This document shows, piece by piece, positions 1-5,624 of a stretch of DNA of 5,624 nt. The translations under genes were made by a program, and so were the position numbers. The DNA comes from an uncultured Prevotella sp. (GTDB lineage: Bacteria; Bacteroidota; Bacteroidia; Bacteroidales; Bacteroidaceae). The first letter of the stretch is position 1. Every line of letters begins with the position of its first letter. The stretch is from positions 1 through 5,624 of the forward strand of contig CAKQDQ010000149.1 in NCBI GenBank assembly GCA_934229335.1, in the 5' to 3' direction. The notes under the pieces were generated by a model. It was not told the origin of the DNA and searched no databases. It saw only the letters and a list, made by a program, of their open reading frames with translations.

Positions 1-671
1 GGGTACTTCTCTGCGTAGTATTTAGCGAACACATCATGACGAGCAGATGTCAGTCCGTTGCTACCCATACCACCATTGTATTCTTTCTCGTAAGTCGCCT
101 GTCCGAAGCTTGCCAATCCTACGATAACATCGCCAGGGCGGATATTCGCGTTATCGATAACATCGCTGCGTTTCATACGACAAGTAACCGTAGAGTCAAC
201 AATAATCGTTCTGGTCAAGTCGCCAACGTCAGCCGTTTCACCACCAGTAGCGTAGATACCGATGCCCATATTGCGCATTTCCGCTAACAGCTCATCGGTG
301 CCATTGATGATAGCAGAGATAACATCGCCAGGAACAAGCATTTTGTTTCTGCCAATAGTGCTTGATACGAGAATGTTATCCACTGCGCCAACACAAAGCA
401 GGTCATCAGTGTTCATAATCAAAGCGTCCTGTGCAATACCCTTCCATACGCTGAGATCGCCTGTCTCTTTCCAGTACATATATGCCAAGCTTGACTTGGT
501 GCCAGCTCCGTCAGCGTGCATGATGTTACAGTATTCTGGGTCATTACCCAAAATGTCAGGAATGATTTTGCAGAAAGCCTGTGGGAAAATGCCCTTGTCT
601 ATGTTCTTGATGGCGTTGTGTACGTCCTCTTTCGCCGCACTGACACCGCGCAGCATATATCTGTTGTCCAT
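1..671 (-). CDS. purM: Phosphoribosylformylglycinamidine cyclo-ligase (AIR synthase), 3'-truncated by window edge
   Basis: The cytoplasmic enzyme closes the imidazole ring of FGAM with ATP to give aminoimidazole ribotide, the fifth step of de novo purine synthesis. The minus strand is open from ATG at 671-669 to the window edge, giving 223 residues without a stop. Visible family signatures are HADGAGTK (residues 52-59, the PurM DGxGTK nucleotide-binding loop), [10 protein letters not shown] (87-96), GGETAD (143-148) and the second-domain strand [11 protein letters not shown] (180-190) followed by SNGLTSAR (204-211). The stretch of about 13 residues between those last two blocks is longer than in the E. 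coli enzyme and fits the Bacteroidetes form, which as I recall is nearer 390 than 345 residues. The start is supported by the [10 protein letters not shown]-terminus typical of that form and by a promoter about 30 bp upstream. The C-terminal third is missing only because the window ends. Just 1 of its 21 Ile codons is ATA, unlike cysE across the gap. Confidence 0.93.
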   Translation of the reverse strand, partial: MDNRYMLRGVSAAKEDVHNAIKNIDKGIFPQAFCKIIPDILGNDPEYCNIMHADGAGTKSSLAYMYWKETGDLSVWKGIAQDALIMNTDDLLCVGAVDNILVSSTIGRNKMLVPGDVISAIINGTDELLAEMRNMGIGIYATGGETADVGDLTRTIIVDSTVTCRMKRSDVIDNANIRPGDVIVGLASFGQATYEKEYNGGMGSNGLTSARHDVFAKYYAEKY

Positions 672-700
672 TAGCCTTATATTAGTTTATATATTGGTTG

Positions 701-731
701 CAAAGTTACAAAAAATATTTCTAAATAACAA
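701..731 (-). promoter_or_regulatory. Bacteroidetes-type promoter for purM
   Basis: Read on the minus strand, TTG (731-729) is followed by exactly 20 bp and then TAACTTTG (708-701). This matches the Bacteroidetes sigma-ABfr consensus of TTTG, a 19-21 bp spacer and TAnnTTTG; the -33 element is CTTG rather than TTTG. Transcription would start around 694-696, leaving a leader of roughly 25 nt before the purM ATG. AAGG in the leader, a few bases before the ATG, is the only Shine-Dalgarno-like element. No PurR-type operator is recognisable to me. Confidence 0.75.
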
Positions 732-894
732 GAAAATGCTATATATTACTGTTTATAGATGTTAAAAGTGTTAAAGATAGTATTCGCTGGCTGCTGCTGT
801 TTTGGTAAAAGAGAGTGATTTCGTGATAAAGAAAAGTGTTCCTCTATATGGTTGAATTTTAATATCTTATGAAACTTGTAGTTTTTGCGTCGTA

Positions 895-907
895 ATTGCT
901 ATGCAAT
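895..907. repeat. Short inverted repeat ATTGC-TAT-GCAAT abutting the tandem repeat
   Basis: A perfect 5-bp inverted repeat, ATTGC (895-899) and GCAAT (903-907) around TAT, shares its last three bases with the first 20-nt repeat unit. GCAA at 903-906 can also pair with TTGC at 912-915, so two mutually exclusive small hairpins are possible. The stem is too short and lacks a T-run, so this is not called a terminator. Confidence 0.55.
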
Positions 908-946
908 CGTGTTGCGATTTGGGCTTAATCGTGTTGCGATTTGGGC
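905..946. repeat. Two perfect tandem copies of a 20-nt dyad-containing unit (22-bp period)
   Basis: The unit AATCGTGTTGCGATTTGGGC occurs at 905-924 and again without change at 927-946, separated by TT. Each copy contains a perfect 5-bp inverted repeat, AATCG and CGATT, around the 5-nt loop TGTTG (905-919 and 927-941). It could be an operator pair for a dimeric regulator, a short palindromic intergenic repeat, or a slippage product. The sequence alone does not decide between these. Confidence 0.85.
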
Positions 947-1249
947 GTGATAGTAAAGCGAAATCAATGAAGTAGCAAAACGAAGCGGTGAAGATAGTTT
1001 GCGTATCTTGTAAATGTTAAAATAGGAGAGGGAAGTAATTGCCAAATTTAACTTTTGCTAACAGGAAAAGAAGGCTCTTTGAGGTGGTTTGGACCTGGGG
1101 ATTGTTTGGGGTGAAAAGAAATAGGAATGATGTGAATAAATGTGGCTGTAGTATGGATTTGTGTTATTTCTGTTGTGAAAAAGTGGAGAGGATACAAGTA
1201 CTTTCTGTGTGTAGTATTGGTGCGTGGTATTATAAATTAAAGTAAAAAA

Positions 1250-1281
1250 TTTGGGTAATTCAACAGAAATTATTAACTTTG
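1250..1281 (+). promoter_or_regulatory. Bacteroidetes-type promoter for cysE and the downstream genes
   Basis: TTTG at 1250-1253, a 20-bp spacer and TAACTTTG at 1274-1281 match the sigma-ABfr consensus at every defined position. Transcription is predicted near 1287-1290, giving a very short A-rich leader of about 15 nt before the ATG at 1304, with no Shine-Dalgarno. It is the only good promoter found upstream of the three plus-strand genes, so it probably drives all of them. Confidence 0.85.
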
Positions 1282-1303
1282 TCCCGAATTTGTAGATAAA
1301 AGT

Positions 1304-2224
1304 ATGAATAGCATATCAGACACAATTAACGAGGCGGTAGATGCATTGTCTTCACCAGAGAGTCTTGAGGGGCTCTTTCATCAGGTGCACGAGAATGTTC
1401 CTCTGCCTTCAAATGCAGCCCTTGAAGAGATAGTAGACCTTGCGAGAGGAATACTTTTTCCTGGATATTTTGGTCAGACAAAGGTTACACAGGATACAAT
1501 TAAATACCACGTTGGCGTGGCTTTAGAGCGTTTCTGCCGTTTGTTGAAGAAGCAAATAATGGCAGGTATGTGCTTCTGTCTTGCAGAAGACGAAGAGGTG
1601 TCGGTGAATGAGGTGCGCGAGAAGGCTCTTGCTATAACAGAGGAGATAGTGCGCCGTTTGCCGAAGATGCGACAAGTGCTCGCTACCGACGTAGAGGCAG
1701 CGTATAACGGTGATCCTGCAGCTACCAGTTTTGGCGAAATAATAAGTTGTTATCCAGTTATACGAACCCTGACAAACTATCGCTTGGCTCATGAGTTGCA
1801 TCTGCTTGGTGTACCATTGATACCGAGAATGATAAGCGAGTTGGCACATTCAGAGACAGGAATAGATATACATCCAGCGGCAGAGATAGGTCATCACTTT
1901 ACGATAGACCATGGAACAGGAGTGGTGATAGGTGCTACTTGTATCATAGGCAACAATGTAAAACTGTATCAGGGTGTAACGCTCGGTGCGTTGTCCTTCC
2001 CGCTTGATGAAGAGGGTAACCCGATAAAGGGTATACCTCGTCACCCTATACTGGGAAATGATGTGATAGTTTACAGTAACGCTACTATTCTTGGACGTAT
2101 CACCATAGGCGACAGGTCAATAATAGGTGCCAATAGGTGGGTTACTGATAACATTGCGCCAGATACGAAAATCTATAAAAACGTAAAGATGTTCAAGGGC
2201 TTTGAAAATGGCTACGGCATCTAA
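1304..2224 (+). CDS. cysE: Serine O-acetyltransferase (long Bacteroidetes-type CysE)
   Basis: The cytoplasmic enzyme transfers acetyl from acetyl-CoA to L-serine, making O-acetylserine for cysteine synthase. The 306-residue protein has an alpha-helical N-terminal region (about 1-180) with DVEAAYNGDPAA at 129-140, matching the D-x-x-x-x-x-x-x-DPA block of E. coli CysE. A left-handed beta-helix of hexapeptide repeats follows (about 187-290). GIDIHPAAEIG (186-196) and IDHGTG (201-206) supply Asp188 and His203, equivalent to catalytic Asp143 and His158 of E. coli; RHP (246-248) is also conserved. The protein ends FENGYGI, close to E. coli FEYGDGI, whose terminal Ile enters the CysK active site, so formation of a cysteine synthase complex is plausible. 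The loop at 229-245 is longer than in E. coli. ATG 1304 fits the promoter just upstream. Of its 32 Ile codons, 24 are ATA. No terminator follows, so transcription probably continues into the methyltransferase gene. Confidence 0.95.
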   Translation: MNSISDTINEAVDALSSPESLEGLFHQVHENVPLPSNAALEEIVDLARGILFPGYFGQTKVTQDTIKYHVGVALERFCRLLKKQIMAGMCFCLAEDEEVSVNEVREKALAITEEIVRRLPKMRQVLATDVEAAYNGDPAATSFGEIISCYPVIRTLTNYRLAHELHLLGVPLIPRMISELAHSETGIDIHPAAEIGHHFTIDHGTGVVIGATCIIGNNVKLYQGVTLGALSFPLDEEGNPIKGIPRHPILGNDVIVYSNATILGRITIGDRSIIGANRWVTDNIAPDTKIYKNVKMFKGFENGYGI

Positions 2225-2319
2225 ACCTCTGTTTAAGAGAGAAAAAAAGAGTAATATATAACAAAGAATCAGAATATAAAAACTCCGCATCCTGCATAGG
2301 GAGGGGACAAAGAGCATTT
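2225..2319 (+). promoter_or_regulatory. cysE to methyltransferase spacer with a purine-rich, possibly structured leader
   Basis: The 95-bp spacer has no TAnnTTTG promoter element and no terminator, which supports co-transcription. A purine run at 2298-2307 contains GGAGG (2300-2304), a perfect Shine-Dalgarno core, but it sits 15 nt before ATG 2320, further than usual. CTCC at 2283-2286 is complementary to GGAG at 2300-2303 and could mask it. Because Bacteroidetes depend little on Shine-Dalgarno pairing, a regulatory role is only a suggestion. Confidence 0.35.
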
Positions 2320-3816
2320 ATGGAATTTGAGATGATAGCCAAGACCTTTATGGGTCTTGAGGATATACTGGCTCAGGAGCTGGTGGAATTGGGTGCTAAC
2401 GACGTTGAGAAAGGTAGACGAATGGTAGCGTTCAAGGGTGATAAGGCGTTGATGTATCGTGCCAACTTCTGCCTGAGAACAGCGATACGTATATTGAAGC
2501 CTATAGCGCATTTTCGTGCAAAGTCAGCCGATGAGATGTACGATGAGATAAAGAAGATAGATTGGAGCAAGTATATCGGTGAGGGAAAAACGTTTACTGT
2601 CGACTCTGTAGTGTACAGTGAGGAGTTTAGTAACTCACGCTTCGTTACATATAAAGTTAAGGATGCCATCGTAGATCAGTTCCGTGAGCGTACAGGAAAG
2701 CGTCCTAATATATCTGTGGCAGACCCTGACGTGCGCTTGAATATTCATATAGCTGAGGATAGGGCAACGGTATCGCTCGACTCCAGTGGTGAGTCTCTGC
2801 ATCGCCGTGGCTATCGTCAGGAAGCGGTAGAAGCACCATTGAACGAAGTTCTTGCTGCAGGCATGATAATGATGACTGGTTGGAAGGGTGAGACAGACTT
2901 TATTGACCCTATGTGTGGAAGCGGAACGCTGCCGATAGAAGCTGCGCTGATAGCAAGAAATATAGCTCCTGGCGTGTTCCGTAAGGAATATGCTTTCGAA
3001 AAGTGGCCTGACTTCGACCCTGACTTGTTTGATGAGATATATAACGATGATAGCAATGAACGTGAGTTTGAGCATCATATCTATGGTTATGACATCGACT
3101 TTATGGCGGTGAATATGGCAAAGACCAACGTTAAGGCAGCTGGATTGTCATCTGTAGTAACAATAGAACAACAAGACTTTAAGGACTTTACTGGTCATAA
3201 GGAGAAAGCGATAATAGTAACAAATCCACCGTATGGTGAGCGTATATCTACGCCTAACCTTCTTGAGACATACAGAATGATAGGCGAAAGACTGAAAAAG
3301 GCCTTTAAGGAAGGAGACGCTTGGATACTCTCTTACCGTGAAGAATGTTTCCAGCAGATAGGACTAAAGCCGAGCGTAAAGATTCCGTTGTATAACGGTT
3401 CACTTGAGTGTGAGTTTAGAAAATATGGCATCTTCGATGGTAAGTTTAAGGATTTCCGTGCTGAGGGTGGCGTACTGAAGACTGAGGAAGAGAAACGTCA
3501 GATGGCGGAGAAACGTCGCTCTTGGCATAAGGCTGACTATGAGAAAAAGCAGGAAGAGCGTATAGATAATGAAGAGGCTGATATACTCTCATTTAAGTTT
3601 AAGTCACTTGAGAAGCAGAGAGGCGAGCGTAAGAACCGTGACCGCAAGCCGTTTGACCGTGACCGTAAGTCGTTTACACGCGACCGCAAGACATTTGGTG
3701 ATGGTGAAGAACGTCCTTTCAAGAAAGGTGGAAAGCCATTTGGACGCAAGGAGACAAGAGCTGACAGACAGAGTGTAAGAAAGAGTTTCTTTAGCAAACG
3801 TGACAGCGAGAATTAA
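2320..3816 (+). CDS. rlmL: THUMP-domain class I rRNA (guanine-N2) methyltransferase, RlmL/YpsC type
   Basis: This is a SAM-dependent RNA methyltransferase, probably making m2G in helix 74 of 23S rRNA (G2445 in E. coli numbering) during 50S maturation. The 498-residue protein has a ferredoxin-like N-terminal part (about 1-60), a THUMP domain (about 60-155) and a Rossmann methyltransferase domain (about 165-375). DPMCGSGT (196-203) is the SAM-binding motif I, YGYDID (255-260) fits the acidic strand that follows, and TNPPYGER (301-308) is the NPPY catalytic motif for exocyclic amines. E. coli RlmL (702 residues) is fused to the m7G enzyme RlmK; that second module is absent, as in B. subtilis YpsC. 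Instead there is a Lys/Arg-rich tail (about 383-498) with three DRK[PST]F repeats. Proteins like this are often mislabelled N6-adenine DNA methylases because of NPPY; the THUMP domain argues for RNA. The next gene appears to start 17 nt before this stop. The exact target nucleotide is inferred from the family. Confidence 0.9.
   Translation: MEFEMIAKTFMGLEDILAQELVELGANDVEKGRRMVAFKGDKALMYRANFCLRTAIRILKPIAHFRAKSADEMYDEIKKIDWSKYIGEGKTFTVDSVVYSEEFSNSRFVTYKVKDAIVDQFRERTGKRPNISVADPDVRLNIHIAEDRATVSLDSSGESLHRRGYRQEAVEAPLNEVLAAGMIMMTGWKGETDFIDPMCGSGTLPIEAALIARNIAPGVFRKEYAFEKWPDFDPDLFDEIYNDDSNEREFEHHIYGYDIDFMAVNMAKTNVKAAGLSSVVTIEQQDFKDFTGHKEKAIIVTNPPYGERISTPNLLETYRMIGERLKKAFKEGDAWILSYREECFQQIGLKPSVKIPLYNGSLECEFRKYGIFDGKFKDFRAEGGVLKTEEEKRQMAEKRRSWHKADYEKKQEERIDNEEADILSFKFKSLEKQRGERKNRDRKPFDRDRKSFTRDRKTFGDGEERPFKKGGKPFGRKETRADRQSVRKSFFSKRDSEN
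3637..3699 (+). repeat. In-frame 21-nt triplication encoding RDRK[PST]Fx heptads in the methyltransferase tail
   Basis: Residues 440-460 read RDRKPFD, RDRKSFT, RDRKTFG: three 7-residue units with a 21-nt DNA period and mostly synonymous or conservative differences. Weaker echoes follow (RPFKKGG, KPFGRKE). The tail is highly basic and predicted to be disordered, resembling RNA-binding extensions on DEAD-box helicases and pseudouridine synthases. In-frame unit gain or loss by slippage would be tolerated. Confidence 0.8.
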
Positions 3817-5624
3817 CATATTGATACTGGCACTTCTAACGGCAATGATGGTTATGGGACAACAAAAGACTTTCACGCTGGAAGACCTTAACGCTGGTGG
3901 TACGCACTATCATGAGATGACGCCAGAGAAGCGTTATTATGCTTGGTGGGGCGACAGACTGGTGCGTAAAGAGGTCGATGGAGTGTACGAACTTAATAAG
4001 GTATCGGGAGAGGAAAGGCTGCTTTTCTCTCTCGATGACTTGCTTGATATGGGGCAGGATGGTAAGGATATGTTAGGTATTAACCTGCTTAACGTGACGT
4101 TTCCTTATGCAAAAGAAAGTGTAGCCTGTATCATAGCTCCGCAGAAACGTTTGCTGTACGATTTTAAGAAAAAACAAATAGTATGGCGACAGAAGCGGAA
4201 TGGCTCGTTAGAATGGAATGACAAAAGCAGAACAGATGCCTTTTCTCAAGATGATAACCTCTGGCTGAGACTCGCTGACGGCTCAGAACGACAGTTGACA
4301 ACGGATGGCTCACGAGAGATAGTCTATGGAAGAAGTGTGCATCGTAATGAGTTTGGCATAACAAAGGGAACGTATTTCTCGCCTGATGGCGAAAAACTTG
4401 CCTTCTATCGTATGGATCAATCCATGGTGACAGACTATCCACAGGTGAACACTTTTGGCAGAATAGCTGTCTGCGAGCCTGACAAGTACCCTATGGCGGG
4501 AATGGAAAGCCATGAGGTAACGGTAGGGATTCATGACATAAAGGAGAATAAAACCATATATCTAAAGGCGGGGAATCCTAAGAATCGATACTTTACCAAT
4601 ATATCGTGGAGCCCAGATGGGAAGAGAATATATCTCTATGAGCTGAACAGAGACCAGAATAAAGCGCAGCTTGATGAATATAGTGCCACTACAGGTGAGA
4701 AGATACGTACAATAGATGTTGAAGAAGACGAGAAGTATGTAGAACCGCAACACCCTGTAGTATTCGTGCCATGGAATGATAAGCAGTTTGTGGCATGGAG
4801 TCAGAAAGACGGCTTCTGGCATCTTTATCTACACGATGTGCGTGCAGAACAGAGAGAGAGGCAACTGACAAAGGGCGCATGGGTGGTGATGGATATATTA
4901 GGATTCTGTAAGGAAACAAATAGCATTATCATACTTGCGAATAAAGATGGCCATCTGAAGTGTAACACGTATTCTGTGAATCTCACTACAGGCTCAATAA
5001 AGTGTCTTGACAATGGCGAGGGCGTACACAGAGCAATGCTGTCAGAGAGTGGCGCGTTTATAGTAGATGAGTGGTCTGCTCCTGAGACACCACGAGTCTA
5101 TGGTTTGGTAGATGTAAAGGCATCTGTGCGTAGTAAGGTTAAAAACACGGAACGGAAGCTCTTTGAGAGTAAAGATCCATGGGCAGAGTATGCTGTGCCA
5201 CAGTATCATACTGGTACTTTACTGGCGGCAGACGACACCACGACGTTGCATTGGCGCATGGTGTTACCGCATGATTTTACACCCCAAAAGAAATATCCTA
5301 CCGTAGTGTATGTATACGGAGGACCACACGCACACCTTGTGGAAGCGTCATGGCACTTGGGCTCACGCAGTTGGGAGACGTATATGGCGCAGAACGGCTA
5401 CATCGTCTTTGTGCTCGATGGCAGAGGGTCAGAGAACAGAGGAAAGGCGTTTGAACAGGTGACATTCCGGAGATTGGGGCAGGAAGAGATGAAGGATCAG
5501 ATGCGAGGAGTGGAATACCTGCGCTCATTGCCGTATGTTGACACTGAAAGACTGGGCGTACACGGTTGGAGCTTCGGTGGATTCATGACCATCTCGCTGA
5601 TGACCAACTACCCAGACGTGTTCA
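3800..5624 (+). CDS. Exported S9 prolyl peptidase (PtpA / dipeptidyl peptidase IV-like), 3'-truncated by window edge
   Basis: This serine peptidase releases N-terminal di- or tripeptides after proline, probably in the periplasm or on the outer surface, for peptide nutrition. The frame stays open to the window edge (608 residues). GTG 3800 is chosen because it gives a signal peptide: Arg4, a hydrophobic core at about 5-19 and likely cleavage after VMG20. ATG at 3845 or 3848 would delete it. The DPP IV-type beta-propeller (about 25-430) includes SVHRNEFG, whose Glu184 aligns with PtpA Glu205 as I recall it, a residue that holds the substrate N-terminus. The alpha/beta-hydrolase domain shows VYVYGGPHAH with the oxyanion Tyr506 and GWSFGGFM with nucleophile Ser591. 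Their 85-residue spacing equals that in P. gingivalis PtpA. The catalytic Asp and His lie beyond the edge, about 115 residues further by family length. FTLEDL (25-30), YPMAG and the propeller sequence favour PtpA over classical DPP IV. It overlaps the methyltransferase gene by 17 nt and is probably co-transcribed. Confidence 0.88.
   Translation, partial: MTARINILILALLTAMMVMGQQKTFTLEDLNAGGTHYHEMTPEKRYYAWWGDRLVRKEVDGVYELNKVSGEERLLFSLDDLLDMGQDGKDMLGINLLNVTFPYAKESVACIIAPQKRLLYDFKKKQIVWRQKRNGSLEWNDKSRTDAFSQDDNLWLRLADGSERQLTTDGSREIVYGRSVHRNEFGITKGTYFSPDGEKLAFYRMDQSMVTDYPQVNTFGRIAVCEPDKYPMAGMESHEVTVGIHDIKENKTIYLKAGNPKNRYFTNISWSPDGKRIYLYELNRDQNKAQLDEYSATTGEKIRTIDVEEDEKYVEPQHPVVFVPWNDKQFVAWSQKDGFWHLYLHDVRAEQRERQLTKGAWVVMDILGFCKETNSIIILANKDGHLKCNTYSVNLTTGSIKCLDNGEGVHRAMLSESGAFIVDEWSAPETPRVYGLVDVKASVRSKVKNTERKLFESKDPWAEYAVPQYHTGTLLAADDTTTLHWRMVLPHDFTPQKKYPTVVYVYGGPHAHLVEASWHLGSRSWETYMAQNGYIVFVLDGRGSENRGKAFEQVTFRRLGQEEMKDQMRGVEYLRSLPYVDTERLGVHGWSFGGFMTISLMTNYPDVF

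Larger units (their letters stand above)
672..1303. other. Divergent intergenic region between purM and cysE (632 bp, no convincing gene)
   Basis: This gap holds the purM promoter at its left end and the cysE promoter at its right end. Between them (about 735-1249) I find no coding region with recognisable protein features. The section 766-890 is A/T-rich without an evident motif, 891-946 carries the dyad and tandem-repeat array annotated separately, and about 1075-1230 is strongly G-rich over C on the plus strand. A short frame at 1039-1245 is open but lacks gene support. I see no tRNA cloverleaf, known riboswitch or intrinsic terminator. A small RNA or a decayed insertion is possible but not demonstrated. 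Confidence 0.7.

Noticed and set aside
36..765. Plus-strand open frames opposite purM (36-287 and 262-765)
   Set aside because: They lie mostly antisense to a gene with clear PurM motifs, and their translations show no domain or export signal.
1043..1050. TAAATTTG on the minus strand, a possible -7 promoter box
   Set aside because: No TTTG or TTG lies 19-21 bp upstream on that strand and there is no gene nearby in that direction other than purM, which has its own promoter.
1039..1245. 68-codon open frame in the intergenic gap with six cysteines (CGC, C, CC and C), TTG start and AGGAG upstream
   Set aside because: It begins directly after an in-frame TAA with only a TTG start, its composition follows the strong G/T skew of the DNA, it resembles no family I know, and Shine-Dalgarno-like AGGAG is weak evidence in this phylum.
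2227..2239. CTCT-gttta-AGAG hairpin just after the cysE stop, as a possible terminator
   Set aside because: The stem is only 4 bp, A/T-poor pairing is weak, and it is followed by A residues rather than a T-run.
2635..3078. Minus-strand open frame of 147 codons inside the methyltransferase gene
   Set aside because: It is antisense to the conserved THUMP and methyltransferase motifs and has no recognisable protein features.
2320..3816. Annotation as an N6-adenine DNA methyltransferase because of the NPPY motif
   Set aside because: The N-terminal THUMP domain and overall similarity to RlmL/YpsC identify an RNA guanine-N2 enzyme; NPPY is shared by many amino-methyltransferases.
4164..5013. Several minus-strand open frames opposite the peptidase gene
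   Set aside because: The plus-strand frame is continuous and matches an S9 peptidase throughout, so these are antisense by-products.
1304..5624. The cysE, methyltransferase and peptidase genes as a dedicated new pathway or defence system
   Set aside because: All three are common housekeeping families with no functional link visible in the sequence, and no effector, toxin, nuclease or mobile element is present.

Overview
The window looks like chromosomal DNA from a Bacteroidales bacterium, most likely Prevotella or a close relative. The reasons are two textbook Bacteroidetes promoters (a TTG/TTTG -33 element, a 20-bp spacer, and TAACTTTG), A/T-rich leaders without a clear Shine-Dalgarno, moderate GC content, and proteins that resemble Bacteroidales families as I remember them. 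The genus is inference; no search was run.

Layout, left to right. Positions 1-671 hold the 5' two-thirds of purM (AIR synthase, purine biosynthesis) on the minus strand, running off the left edge. Positions 672-1303 are a 632-bp divergent intergenic region. It has a purM promoter at its left end and a cysE promoter at its right end. Between them lie a compact array of three short dyads, including a 20-nt perfect tandem repeat, and a strongly G-over-C-skewed stretch with no convincing gene. Positions 1304-5624 carry three plus-strand genes: cysE (serine O-acetyltransferase), a THUMP-domain 23S rRNA guanine-N2 methyltransferase of the RlmL type with a repetitive basic tail, and the start of a secreted S9 prolyl peptidase closest to Porphyromonas PtpA / dipeptidyl peptidase IV. 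The right edge cuts this last gene just after its catalytic serine.

The three plus-strand genes probably form one transcription unit from the cysE promoter. I see no terminator or internal promoter between cysE and the methyltransferase gene, and the methyltransferase stop codon appears to lie inside the start of the peptidase gene. Their products act in different processes (cysteine synthesis, ribosome modification, extracytoplasmic peptide degradation), so this looks like housekeeping neighbourhood rather than a dedicated pathway.

I found no mobile element, CRISPR array, tRNA or rRNA, and no clear new multi-gene system. The observations most worth a second look are the helically phased dyad array in the intergenic gap, the sharp contrast in isoleucine codon choice between purM and cysE, the 7-residue repeats in the methyltransferase tail, and the overlapping GTG start of the peptidase.
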